This document shows positions 1-7,423 of a stretch of 11,002 nt of DNA, one piece after another. Position 1 is the first letter of the stretch. The number at the start of each line of letters is the position of its first letter. The translations under genes and the position numbers were made by a program. The DNA is from an uncultured Gemmataceae bacterium (lineage in GTDB: Bacteria; Planctomycetota; Planctomycetia; Gemmatales; Gemmataceae). The stretch is from the NCBI GenBank assembly GCA_937922175.1, contig CAKZUU010000337.1:1-11002 (forward strand), written 5' to 3'. The notes beneath the pieces were generated by a model that saw nothing but the letters and a program-made list of their open reading frames with translations, had not been told where the DNA came from and made no database searches.

Positions 1-183
1 GGTTGAGAGATTGGTTATCGCCCCGCCCGCTGATTGTTTTGTCAGGGAGCGCTGCGTCCGTACCTAGGGGGGGTAACCGCCCGAGGATCGCTTGGGGTGT
101 GCCTGGGCGAACTGGGGTTGGGCGGAACAGCGTGAGGACACGGACCGTTGCCGGTCGGGGGATCGGACGGGGGAAAGGAGGCA
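1..183 (+). other. Leader region upstream of the secretin gene
   Basis: No gene can be supported here. One forward frame is open from the window edge to a TAG at 65-67 (21 codons), which could be the tail of an upstream gene but is too short to judge. The region is G-rich and I see no convincing -35/-10 pair. It ends in the strong Shine-Dalgarno sequence of the secretin gene. The promoter is either unlike the sigma-70 consensus or lies left of the window. Confidence 0.4.
174..181 (+). promoter_or_regulatory. Strong Shine-Dalgarno sequence of the secretin gene
   Basis: AAAGGAGG lies just before the ATG at 184. Spacing to that ATG is only 2 nt, whereas spacing to the next codon, GTG at 187, is 5 nt, which is closer to the usual optimum. 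An in-frame TTG at 148 lies upstream of this site and would add twelve residues (MPVGGSDGGKEA) before the signal peptide. The site therefore argues for a start at 184 or 187 and against 148. Confidence 0.75.
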
Positions 184-3100
184 ATGGTGTCTCAGGCAAG
201 GAAACGGGCGTTGCGGCGCCTGGCGGCCGGACTGTTCTTGCTGCCGGTCATGACGGGGACCGGGACGACGCTGTGGGCCCAAACGGCGCCGATGCCCGCG
301 GCCCCGATGCAACTTCGCCCAGCGTCGGACAAGGTCACGGCCAAGGCGTATCTCAAAGAAGGACGCCGTTACCTGCTGGCGGGGGATTTGGCCACGGCTC
401 GTGCTTATGCCCTGGCCGCCGATCAATACCTGGGCAAATGGGAATTCTGGCAGGAGGACACGCCGAAGAAACTCCTCGACGACATTGCGGCCACTCCGGC
501 GCAGGAAGTCCAACCCATCAACGCGACCAAGGTGGCCCGTGGGGCCGGCGACGCTCCGACATTGCCGACGGTCGGCGACAAGAAGGCGGGAGGATCAACC
601 GAAAAAACCACCGTATTCCCCAGCGATGCTCGTGCTTTGGTTCGGATGGGGCGAGATGCCCTGCGCGACGGCAACATCGACCTGGCGGCCGAATGTGCCA
701 AACGCGCGGCCGCGATTCCCACCCGCTGGGGCGTCTTCGAGTACAGCGCCGAGAAATTGCAAGCGGCCGTGAACGCGGCTCGCGGTGAGCAAACTCGCAA
801 GCAAGCCGAAAAGCTTCTCGTCGAGGCACGAAAGCTCAAGGACCAAGGGGCGTTGGAGCAAGCTGCCGAGTTGGCTCGTAAAGCCGAAAAAATGCACGCT
901 CCGTACTCCCATTGGGATATTTCAGATCGGCCGTCCAAATTGTTGGCCGAAATCGACGTGGCGAAAGCGAAGGCTGCTCGACCAGCCGCATTGGTGGCGG
1001 GCAAAGCGAAAGCTCATCCCACTTCGGAAAAACCTGCAAGCATCGCGGAGTCTGCTTCCCGGCAGACCGCACGCGAAGAACCTCCTTTGTTGCCGCCCCC
1101 AGCCGGCGGATTGACTCACGCCGCCGCTCCCTCGACCGGTTCTTCGGTCACGCCGGCGGCGAACAAGGAGCCGTCCGCCCCAGCGACGCCCAACGTCAAG
1201 GCTCAAGCGCAGGCCTTGCTCGCGGAATGCCGCCAATTGGAGAAAGCCAACAAACTTTCCGCGGCACGCTCCAAGGCCTTGGAAGCCCAACGACTCGGAG
1301 CGAGCTTCCGCAGCGATGAAGACAGCCCGGAGAAGGCCCTGAGCGAGATTTCGCAGAAGGCGGCGGGGCAGATCAACAGTTATGTCGATCAAGCCATGCA
1401 GTGGGCCGGCGCTCAGCCGACGCCGGAGCGAGCGGCTCAGGCGGAGACCATGCTGTTGCAATCGCGCGAATTCGCGCAGCGGATGGGATTCGATACGGCC
1501 GGTATCGATGCCAAATTGACCTGGCTCAAGTCGGCAGCGGCGACGACGTCGGCTCCGATGGATACGAAGGTCGCGGCCAACCCCGTCGATCCGCGGATTG
1601 CTCAGGGTCAGGAGATGCTCGCGAAGGCTCAACTCGAACTGCGGAATGGACAGTTCGAGATGGCTCGTCAGTTGGCCGAAGCTGTCTTCGCCGGCGGCTA
1701 CGGCCTGCAAAGCGAGGCGTCGGCTCTGCTCCGGTCGATCGAAACCGAACAACGCAATCTCGCCATTGCGAAAGCGAATTCGGGTTACGAAGCGGGCTTG
1801 GCGGCAATGCGACGGGGCCATCACGAGCAAGCCGTCGCCATCTTCCAGCAGGTCGATGCGTCGTTGCTCCCGATCGACAAGCAAAGGCAGATGCGCGAAC
1901 AGATGGACCTCGCCCTGTCCCAGATGGTGGCCTCGCAAACTTCTTCCAAGCCGAGCCAGGTGCGACCGGTAAGTGGAGAATCGACGGCCCTGTTGCCTCC
2001 GTTGGCAGGTTCGGGTCAGCCGGACCAGGCCGGTAAGGCCCGTGCCGGTGAGGGCGGGACAAAGATCCTTCCGCCAACGCCGTTGAACCCAACGATGCCC
2101 GGCGAAGGCGACAATTACGCGGCGCAAGTCCGTGCTTTGCAACAAATCGAATTCCAACGACTGCGTACTGAAGGTCTGAAGGTGCAACGCGAGGCCCAAG
2201 CGCGGTTCAACCGCGGCGAGACGGACGCGGCCATCCAGTTGTTGACCGAGCACTTGGCGAAACTGAAAGAGGCACAATTGGATCCGAAGGACCTGAATTC
2301 CTTGCAAGGGCCGATCGAGTATCGGTTGCAAACCTTCAAGGTCCTCAAGATCCAGCGTGATGCCGAAACGAGCTTTGCCACGCGGCAGCAGCAAAAAGCG
2401 AAGCAATTCGCAGATCGTGCCGCCGAGAGAGAGGCTCGGTTCAAACAAACCGCGGAGCTGATGAAACAGTATCACCAGTTGATGGATGAAAAGAAGTACG
2501 CCGACGCCGAGGTCATCGCGCTGAAAGCGCAAGAACTCGACCCGGATTCGGATGTGATTGCGACCGCGGTGAACATCGCCAAGATGGCGAAGCGGCATGC
2601 CAACTGGAACCAACTCCAGAAGGACAAAGAAGAGTTCGCACTCGGGGCTTTGAACAGCACCGAGAAGCTGGGACCGCATCTGGATGTTGATGATCCCGTG
2701 CGATTCAACGAGGAACGTGCCAAGAATTGGCGCGATCGAGGCAACGGCAATCTCGAGTCGAGACGATTGAAGTCGGAGCGAGAGAGAGAGATCGAACGCA
2801 AGCTCTCGACTCCGGTCACGGTTGATTTCGACCAGACCTCGGTCCGCGAGGCGATGAAGTATCTCCAGCAGTACCTGAAGATCAACATCGTCATGGATGG
2901 TATCGAGGAACTGAAAGCCGACGGCCTGAATCCGGACACACCGGTTTCGTTGAAAGTCGATGCTGTACCGCTGAAGTCCGTGCTCAACCTTCTGCTGAAG
3001 CAGGCGAAGATGACCTACATCGTCGCCGACGACGTTCTCCAAGTCGTCTCGGAGAAAAAAGCACGGGGCAAATTGAAGCAGGTCATTTACCCGGTTGCCG

Positions 3101-4569
3101 ACCTCGTCGTGCCGGTCGACAACTACACAATGCCGAACGCCCTGAACCTGGTCAACCTGTTGGAGCAACACCACCAACGGAACAATCAAGGGTTCAGCCT
3201 GGCCTCGGGACCGTTCCAACCGCAGATGGGGTTGCGCAATGGGGTGCCGGCGGGTCGGATGAGTACCGTGCCGGGCTCCGGAGATCCTCCGACGGTTAGC
3301 GACGTGTTGCCGCCCAGCGCGATGGGGAATGGCACCCAGAATCTGTCGATGGGCAAGAACACCATCGAGGATGTGCTGATCAAGCTGGTCACGAACACGG
3401 TCCAGCCGCACACCTGGGCGGATGTCGGCGGGGCGGGCACGATCGATTACTTCCCGATCGGCATGGCCCTGGTCGTCAATCAGTTTGACGATGTGCAGGA
3501 GCAAATCGCCGATCTGCTAGACCAATTGCGTCGGCTGCAAGACGTGGAGGTCGCGATCGAAGTTCGCATGGTGAGCGTGTCCGAATCGTTCTTCGAGCGG
3601 ATCGGCATGGATTTCTCGATGAACATCAAGACCGATCACTACACGCGGACATTCGAGCCCCAGTTGACGACCGGTCAATTCAAGCCGGCTGGCTACCTGA
3701 ATGACCCAAGGCCGCGCGGCGTGATCGCGGGACTGACGCCCGCCGGAACTTTGACGAGCGATCTGGATATTCCGTTGCGGAGCCAGAGCTTCAATATGTC
3801 CATCCCCCCGTTCGGCGGGTTCCCGAATCAGCCGGGCATGAATGGCGGATTGTCGCTCGGTCTGGCGTTCCTCAACGAGATTCAGGTGTTCATGTTCATG
3901 GAGGCCGCTCAGGGCGATCGTCGCTTCAACGTCATGCAGGCGCCGAAGTTGACGGCCTTCAATGGGGCTTCCGCGAATATCACCTTGTCCGACGTTCAGT
4001 TCTTCGTGACCGATTTGCAGGTCTTCAATGTCAACGGGCAATTGGTGTTCCGACCGGTGAACACACCGTTTCCCACCAACGGTCAGTTCCCGTCGATCAG
4101 TTTGAACCTGCAACCGGTCGTGTCCGCGGATCGTCGCTACGTTCGCATCAATATGAACCCGCAGATGTACACTCTCTCGTCGACGGTGGTGCCGCTGTTC
4201 CCTGTGACTGCGTTCATCACCCCAACGTATGAGGGTGGGTTCCTCGGACAACCGATCCCGTTCACCCAGTACATCCAACAGCCGATCTTCAACATCATGA
4301 GTGTGCAAACCACCGTCAGCGTTCCCGACGGAGGCACCGTGGTGTTGGGCGGTTTGAAGACCCTCAGCGAGGGCCGCAACGAATTCGGTCCGCCGATCTT
4401 GAGCAAGATCCCGTACCTGAATCGGCTCTTCCGCAACACCGGTTATGGTCGCGAGGCCCAGAACACCTTGATCCTGGTCACCCCGCGCATCATCATCAAT
4501 CGTGAAGAGGCCGAACGCCAGGTGGGCGAGCCGCAGGACTTCAATGTCCCCGGCGCGGGCGCTCCGTGA
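184..4569 (+). CDS. Secretin (GspD/PilQ superfamily) with long N-terminal helical-repeat region
   Basis: This is an outer-membrane secretin, the ring-forming channel of type II secretion or type IV pilus systems; which system is not clear. Counting from ATG 184 (about 1461 aa), a signal peptide ends near LWA-Q. Six repeats of about 55 residues follow at roughly 50-104, 146-200, 206-261, 338-396, 397-451 and 469-523. Most have a helix pair and end in a D-x-P-x-K-L-L-x-x-I-like motif. A TPR-like hairpin is at 532-575, a Pro/Ser-rich linker near 585-640, and charged helices with a clear TPR at about 758-797. An N0/STN-like domain spans about 870-956, then a YPVADL strand, a Gly/Pro/Met-rich insert (about 999-1056), and an N3-like domain (1059-1118). 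The secretin core starts near 1120 and carries the hallmarks VPDGGTVVLGGL (1380-1391), PILSKIPYLNRLFRNTG (1404-1420) and LILVTPRIII (1429-1438). It is roughly twice the length of E. coli GspD because of the N-terminal half. No secretion partner gene is adjacent. Confidence 0.93.
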   Translation: MVSQARKRALRRLAAGLFLLPVMTGTGTTLWAQTAPMPAAPMQLRPASDKVTAKAYLKEGRRYLLAGDLATARAYALAADQYLGKWEFWQEDTPKKLLDDIAATPAQEVQPINATKVARGAGDAPTLPTVGDKKAGGSTEKTTVFPSDARALVRMGRDALRDGNIDLAAECAKRAAAIPTRWGVFEYSAEKLQAAVNAARGEQTRKQAEKLLVEARKLKDQGALEQAAELARKAEKMHAPYSHWDISDRPSKLLAEIDVAKAKAARPAALVAGKAKAHPTSEKPASIAESASRQTAREEPPLLPPPAGGLTHAAAPSTGSSVTPAANKEPSAPATPNVKAQAQALLAECRQLEKANKLSAARSKALEAQRLGASFRSDEDSPEKALSEISQKAAGQINSYVDQAMQWAGAQPTPERAAQAETMLLQSREFAQRMGFDTAGIDAKLTWLKSAAATTSAPMDTKVAANPVDPRIAQGQEMLAKAQLELRNGQFEMARQLAEAVFAGGYGLQSEASALLRSIETEQRNLAIAKANSGYEAGLAAMRRGHHEQAVAIFQQVDASLLPIDKQRQMREQMDLALSQMVASQTSSKPSQVRPVSGESTALLPPLAGSGQPDQAGKARAGEGGTKILPPTPLNPTMPGEGDNYAAQVRALQQIEFQRLRTEGLKVQREAQARFNRGETDAAIQLLTEHLAKLKEAQLDPKDLNSLQGPIEYRLQTFKVLKIQRDAETSFATRQQQKAKQFADRAAEREARFKQTAELMKQYHQLMDEKKYADAEVIALKAQELDPDSDVIATAVNIAKMAKRHANWNQLQKDKEEFALGALNSTEKLGPHLDVDDPVRFNEERAKNWRDRGNGNLESRRLKSEREREIERKLSTPVTVDFDQTSVREAMKYLQQYLKINIVMDGIEELKADGLNPDTPVSLKVDAVPLKSVLNLLLKQAKMTYIVADDVLQVVSEKKARGKLKQVIYPVADLVVPVDNYTMPNALNLVNLLEQHHQRNNQGFSLASGPFQPQMGLRNGVPAGRMSTVPGSGDPPTVSDVLPPSAMGNGTQNLSMGKNTIEDVLIKLVTNTVQPHTWADVGGAGTIDYFPIGMALVVNQFDDVQEQIADLLDQLRRLQDVEVAIEVRMVSVSESFFERIGMDFSMNIKTDHYTRTFEPQLTTGQFKPAGYLNDPRPRGVIAGLTPAGTLTSDLDIPLRSQSFNMSIPPFGGFPNQPGMNGGLSLGLAFLNEIQVFMFMEAAQGDRRFNVMQAPKLTAFNGASANITLSDVQFFVTDLQVFNVNGQLVFRPVNTPFPTNGQFPSISLNLQPVVSADRRYVRINMNPQMYTLSSTVVPLFPVTAFITPTYEGGFLGQPIPFTQYIQQPIFNIMSVQTTVSVPDGGTVVLGGLKTLSEGRNEFGPPILSKIPYLNRLFRNTGYGREAQNTLILVTPRIIINREEAERQVGEPQDFNVPGAGAP

Positions 4570-4606
4570 TGGAACGATGATCCAGCAACAATCGGGTTGA
4601 CTCCGG

Positions 4607-4646
4607 CGAGGCGGGAAGCGTGCGGGCTTCCCGCCTCGTGCTTTTT
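4607..4646 (+). terminator. Rho-independent terminator after the secretin gene
   Basis: A perfect 13-bp stem (4607-4619 with 4626-4638, arms CGAGGCGGGAAGC and GCTTCCCGCCTCG) encloses a 6-nt loop. It is followed after GTGC by five T residues at 4642-4646. It begins 38 nt after the secretin stop codon and ends before the next start, so it should separate the secretin transcript from the downstream acyltransferase gene. Confidence 0.88.
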
Positions 4647-4679
4647 CTCCGACAATAAGTGCCGACTTGGGGGTTCATC

Positions 4680-6371
4680 ATGTGGCTCACCCGCCGACAA
4701 GCGCGACTCCATACCCTTTCTCTCGTCCTGCTCTGGAGCGCTTGGCTGGCATCCAGTGCTCTTCTGCTGGGACAACTCGACGCCTGGGAGAACGACGCGG
4801 AACCTCTTCGTCAGCAACGCACCATGACCTCAGCTTGGACCATCCTTCTCACTCTCGTCGCCTGGGCGGCGATCCATGCGGTCATCCCTTCTCTCGCTGC
4901 TCGTGCCCGGCTGGGGCCGTATCGCCTCACTGCCGCCTTTTCGATCTCGGGTCTGGTCGGAGGCCTCTTCGGATTCCTCATCAGTCGGACATCGGTGGGG
5001 CCGTTTCCTAGAGTCGATGAACAGATGCTCGATGGTTTGCTGCGTTTGCGCCTGGCGATCGGGCTTCTGGGATTGACACTGTTGATGTTCGTCCGTCTTC
5101 CAACCTCGGCTCTGGGGCCGATCTTTCTCTTCAGCCGGCACTCCAGCGACCGTGCCGCTCGACTCGCCTGGATCGTTCTGTTTGGACAAGCGGGATTGAT
5201 GCTCTTCGCATGGTCCCACGTCCGACAGCGAGGGGAGGAGATCGAGTTGGGCATGGCGGTCAGTTTGGGCGTTCTTTTGTCTTCCTGCCAACGTTTCTCT
5301 CAACGCGCGATCGGGTTGATACCGCTGGCTTGGCTCGGATCAGCGTTCGGCTGGCTGCTGGGCTGGTTCCGACCCGATCTGGGGGGGCCGTCGATTCTTA
5401 TCGGTGTTTGTCTCGGTCTGGCTCAGGTCGCCCCTCGGACCGAGATAATGATTCGCATTCATCCCTCGCGACATCGGCTCGGTGCTGTTCTCATTGCGAC
5501 CGCATTTGCTCTGGGCGCGACCGGGGCTTGGTGGGGGCAACGCCTGCTGACACCCTGGGTGCCCCTGCCGATCCTCTCCTCGTTGCTGGCCGCCAGCTTT
5601 GCCCTCTTCGCCTTCCGGGGGTTGTTCCGTGAGTTGCTCGAACTGCTGGTCGAACCGATCCTCGGAGTGATGTATCGGATTCGTGCGTTCGGTCCGGGGG
5701 TCCATTCCGTGCCCACACGCGGGCCCGTGATTATCATCGCGAATCATGCGGCTTGGTTCGATCCCTTGTGGGTGGCCAAGGTTCTCCCGCTAAGGGTGCG
5801 GCCGATGATGACGGCCCGGTTTTACGATCTGCCGTGCATCTCATGGCTAATGCGTCGCATCTTTTTCACGATTCGGGTTCCCGAAGCCCGTTTCCGTCGA
5901 GAGGCTCCCGAAATTGAAACTGCGGTTCAAGCGATCGACCAAGGCGACAACCTCTTGATCTTTCCCGAGGGTTGGTTGAAACGACGCGAGGAACAATCGT
6001 TGCGGCGATTTGGTCACGGCATCCATCAAATTCTCGACCGTCGCCCTCAGACTCCCGTCATCGCCTGCTGGATCGAGGGCGGATGGGGCAGCTATGTCTC
6101 GTACAAAAACGGCCCCCCGACCGTTAACAAAAAACCGGACCTCCTCCGCTCGATCCGCATCGGCATCAGCAAACCGGAGCAGTTGACCCCTGATATCTTG
6201 GTCGATCACTGGCGAACTCGGCGTTATCTGATGTCCGCGGTGCTTCGCGCTCGGACACATTTGGGACTTCCGGAACTACCTCTGCCCTTTCCCGAACTGG
6301 ATCGCGAGGACGACCCTGCCTTGTCGCCAGAGGTCTCGACGACGCCGGGATCGGTCCAGGGAACCGAATGA
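4680..6371 (+). CDS. Polytopic membrane protein fused to a PlsC-type acyltransferase
   Basis: The likely role is transfer of an acyl chain to a lysophospholipid or related acceptor at the inner membrane. From ATG 4680 (563 aa) the first 310 or so residues hold about ten hydrophobic segments (for example near 11-31, 47-66, 74-97, 119-138, then further ones to about 310). The C-terminal part is a PlsC/LPLAT domain: the HX4D catalytic motif is in NHAAWFDP (355-362, His356 and Asp361), and the acceptor-binding motif is FPEG (428-431). Beyond it lies a stretch with CWIEGGWGSY. The layout recalls LplT-acyltransferase fusions, in which a lysophospholipid transporter of the MFS family feeds a PlsC domain, but the membrane part is not clearly MFS by eye and no AMP-ligase domain follows. 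A GTG at 4659 would add seven polar residues; the ATG gives a more usual membrane-protein start and has GGGGG just upstream. The terminator at 4607-4646 implies its own promoter. Confidence 0.88.
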   Translation: MWLTRRQARLHTLSLVLLWSAWLASSALLLGQLDAWENDAEPLRQQRTMTSAWTILLTLVAWAAIHAVIPSLAARARLGPYRLTAAFSISGLVGGLFGFLISRTSVGPFPRVDEQMLDGLLRLRLAIGLLGLTLLMFVRLPTSALGPIFLFSRHSSDRAARLAWIVLFGQAGLMLFAWSHVRQRGEEIELGMAVSLGVLLSSCQRFSQRAIGLIPLAWLGSAFGWLLGWFRPDLGGPSILIGVCLGLAQVAPRTEIMIRIHPSRHRLGAVLIATAFALGATGAWWGQRLLTPWVPLPILSSLLAASFALFAFRGLFRELLELLVEPILGVMYRIRAFGPGVHSVPTRGPVIIIANHAAWFDPLWVAKVLPLRVRPMMTARFYDLPCISWLMRRIFFTIRVPEARFRREAPEIETAVQAIDQGDNLLIFPEGWLKRREEQSLRRFGHGIHQILDRRPQTPVIACWIEGGWGSYVSYKNGPPTVNKKPDLLRSIRIGISKPEQLTPDILVDHWRTRRYLMSAVLRARTHLGLPELPLPFPELDREDDPALSPEVSTTPGSVQGTE

Positions 6372-6380
6372 GAAAACCGA

Positions 6381-6698
6381 TCAATGCTCGATTTGCCACC
6401 AGTCGGGGGCGACCGCCTCGTACTTACTGTACGTGTCGTTGGGATCGATGGGATCGTATTGGAAGCCGGCGGCCCGCAATTCGGCTTCAAGAATGGGCAG
6501 CACCTCGTATTCGACCAGATAGTGCCGACGGAGACCATGAGGTGTCGATTCAAAATCGGTCGCCTCGGCAAAAACTCGTTCGAAATCGTTGGGCCGATTT
6601 CGGAGCATGTGCGTCCAGAATTGGCTGAGTCGGCTGCCAAAATCGGAGGCCGACTCACCAGGCTCCGCGGCCAAGGAAATGCGGATGAGTTCGTCCAT
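6381..6698 (-). CDS. Small conserved-looking cytoplasmic protein of unknown function
   Basis: I cannot name a family. The 105-residue product is acidic, with no signal peptide or membrane segment. It reads like a folded protein: a mixed helical part (residues 20-75, with RNRPNDFERVFAEATDFE at 33-50 and a helix around VLPILEAELRAAG) and an aromatic-rich tail with YDPIDPNDTYSKYEAVAPDW (81-100). The start at 6698 is chosen because AGGAGG lies 4 nt upstream; the in-frame ATGs at 6722 and 6716 precede that site. The stop is 9 nt from the stop of the convergent acyltransferase gene, leaving no room for a terminator. It is divergent from rdgB, with 68 nt between starts. A forward-strand frame over 6384-6761 overlaps it but has no Shine-Dalgarno and a less protein-like composition. 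Confidence 0.7.
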   Translation of the reverse strand: MDELIRISLAAEPGESASDFGSRLSQFWTHMLRNRPNDFERVFAEATDFESTPHGLRRHYLVEYEVLPILEAELRAAGFQYDPIDPNDTYSKYEAVAPDWWQIEH

Positions 6699-6702
6699 CG
6701 GG

Positions 6703-6708
6703 CCTCCT
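6703..6708 (-). promoter_or_regulatory. Shine-Dalgarno that fixes the start of the 105-aa gene
   Basis: Read on the minus strand this is AGGAGG, then CCCG, then ATG (6698-6696), a spacing of 4 nt. It sits inside the longer reading frame that begins at 6722, so it favours the shorter 105-residue form and supports the minus strand as the coding strand. Confidence 0.75.
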
Positions 6709-6766
6709 GTATCCATGATCAAAACGGGGTTACAGGGTTCAGTATTGGTGTCGAGGGATAACCGCC

Positions 6767-7423
6767 ATGGTCTTGGTTCTGGCTACCCGGAATCGCAAAA
6801 AACGCGAGGAGACGGTCGCGATTTTGTCTGACCTCGGGTTGACGCTGGGCGACTTGTCCGCATGGCCCGATCTGCCCGAGGTCGAAGAGACCGGCACCAC
6901 GTTCGCGGAGAACGCCATTTTGAAAGCCGCGGCGGTGGCGCGGGGAACCGGACACTGGGCCTTGGGCGAAGATAGCGGATTGGTCGTCCCGGCTTTGGGC
7001 GGAGCCCCGGGAGTTTTTTCGGCCCGTTACGCTGGGCGACAAGGGGACGACGAGGCGAATAACCGCAAGCTGCTCGAGGAATTGGCTCGGCGACCCGACG
7101 CCGATCGATCGGCGTATTATGTCTGCACCGTTGCCTTGGCGGATCCGGCGGGTCGCGTCCAGTCCGTCTTCGAAGGGCGGTGCCACGGGCGAATCATCGT
7201 GATGCCCCGAGGCAGCGGCGGCTTCGGTTACGATCCCCTGTTCCTGATTCCCGAGTATCATCGAACTTTCGGCGAATTGAGTCCGCGAGTCAAGCACGCC
7301 CTGAGTCATCGGGCCCGGGCCTTGGAGCAACTACGGCCCGTGTTGCGTCGTCTGGCTCAGAGCAATTCGTGGATCGGTGTCCCCTCGGAAAGCGGAGTGG
7401 GTCGGCCCTCGGCGGACAAATAA
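6767..7423 (+). CDS. rdgB: RdgB/HAM1 family XTP/dITP diphosphatase
   Basis: The family hydrolyses non-canonical purine nucleoside triphosphates (dITP, XTP, ITP) to monophosphate and pyrophosphate in the cytoplasm, which keeps them out of DNA and RNA. The 218-aa product has the family motifs in order: LATRNRKK at the N-terminus, EETGTTFAENAILKA (40-54), the metal-binding EDSG (68-71) followed by GAPGVFSARYAG (79-90), GGFGYDPLF (151-159), and Lys176 with SHR (180-182). The start at 6767 has GAGGGA 8 nt upstream. The usual NxGK at the N-terminus reads NRKK, like the NAKK of eukaryotic ITPA, so it is not a defect. The protein is slightly longer than usual: about 22 residues after the conserved core (from 197) lie in DNA that is also the 3' end of the convergent DUF1501 gene. 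Confidence 0.95.
   Translation: MVLVLATRNRKKREETVAILSDLGLTLGDLSAWPDLPEVEETGTTFAENAILKAAAVARGTGHWALGEDSGLVVPALGGAPGVFSARYAGRQGDDEANNRKLLEELARRPDADRSAYYVCTVALADPAGRVQSVFEGRCHGRIIVMPRGSGGFGYDPLFLIPEYHRTFGELSPRVKHALSHRARALEQLRPVLRRLAQSNSWIGVPSESGVGRPSADK

Noticed and set aside
2..67. Possible 3' tail of an upstream gene ending at TAG 65-67
   Set aside because: Only 21 codons are visible, with no motif; it cannot be told from chance.
3..788. 261-codon plus-strand frame from the window edge
   Set aside because: It overlaps the secretin N-terminus in another frame. The product is Gly/Arg-rich with no domain and runs through the secretin's Shine-Dalgarno and signal peptide coding.
922..3504. Very long open frame on the minus strand inside the secretin gene (860 codons)
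   Set aside because: It lies wholly antisense to a gene with clear secretin hallmarks. Its product is rich in Arg, Leu, His and Gln with no domain, as expected from GC-rich codon bias.
6384..6761. 125-codon plus-strand frame opposite the 105-aa gene
   Set aside because: It has no Shine-Dalgarno and runs up to the rdgB start; the minus-strand reading has a strong ribosome site and a more natural protein. It remains the main alternative for this stretch.
6767..6802. Apparent loss of the NxGK motif in RdgB (reads NRKK)
   Set aside because: The second Lys is kept and eukaryotic ITPA carries a similar NAKK, so this looks like normal family variation and not a damaged active site.
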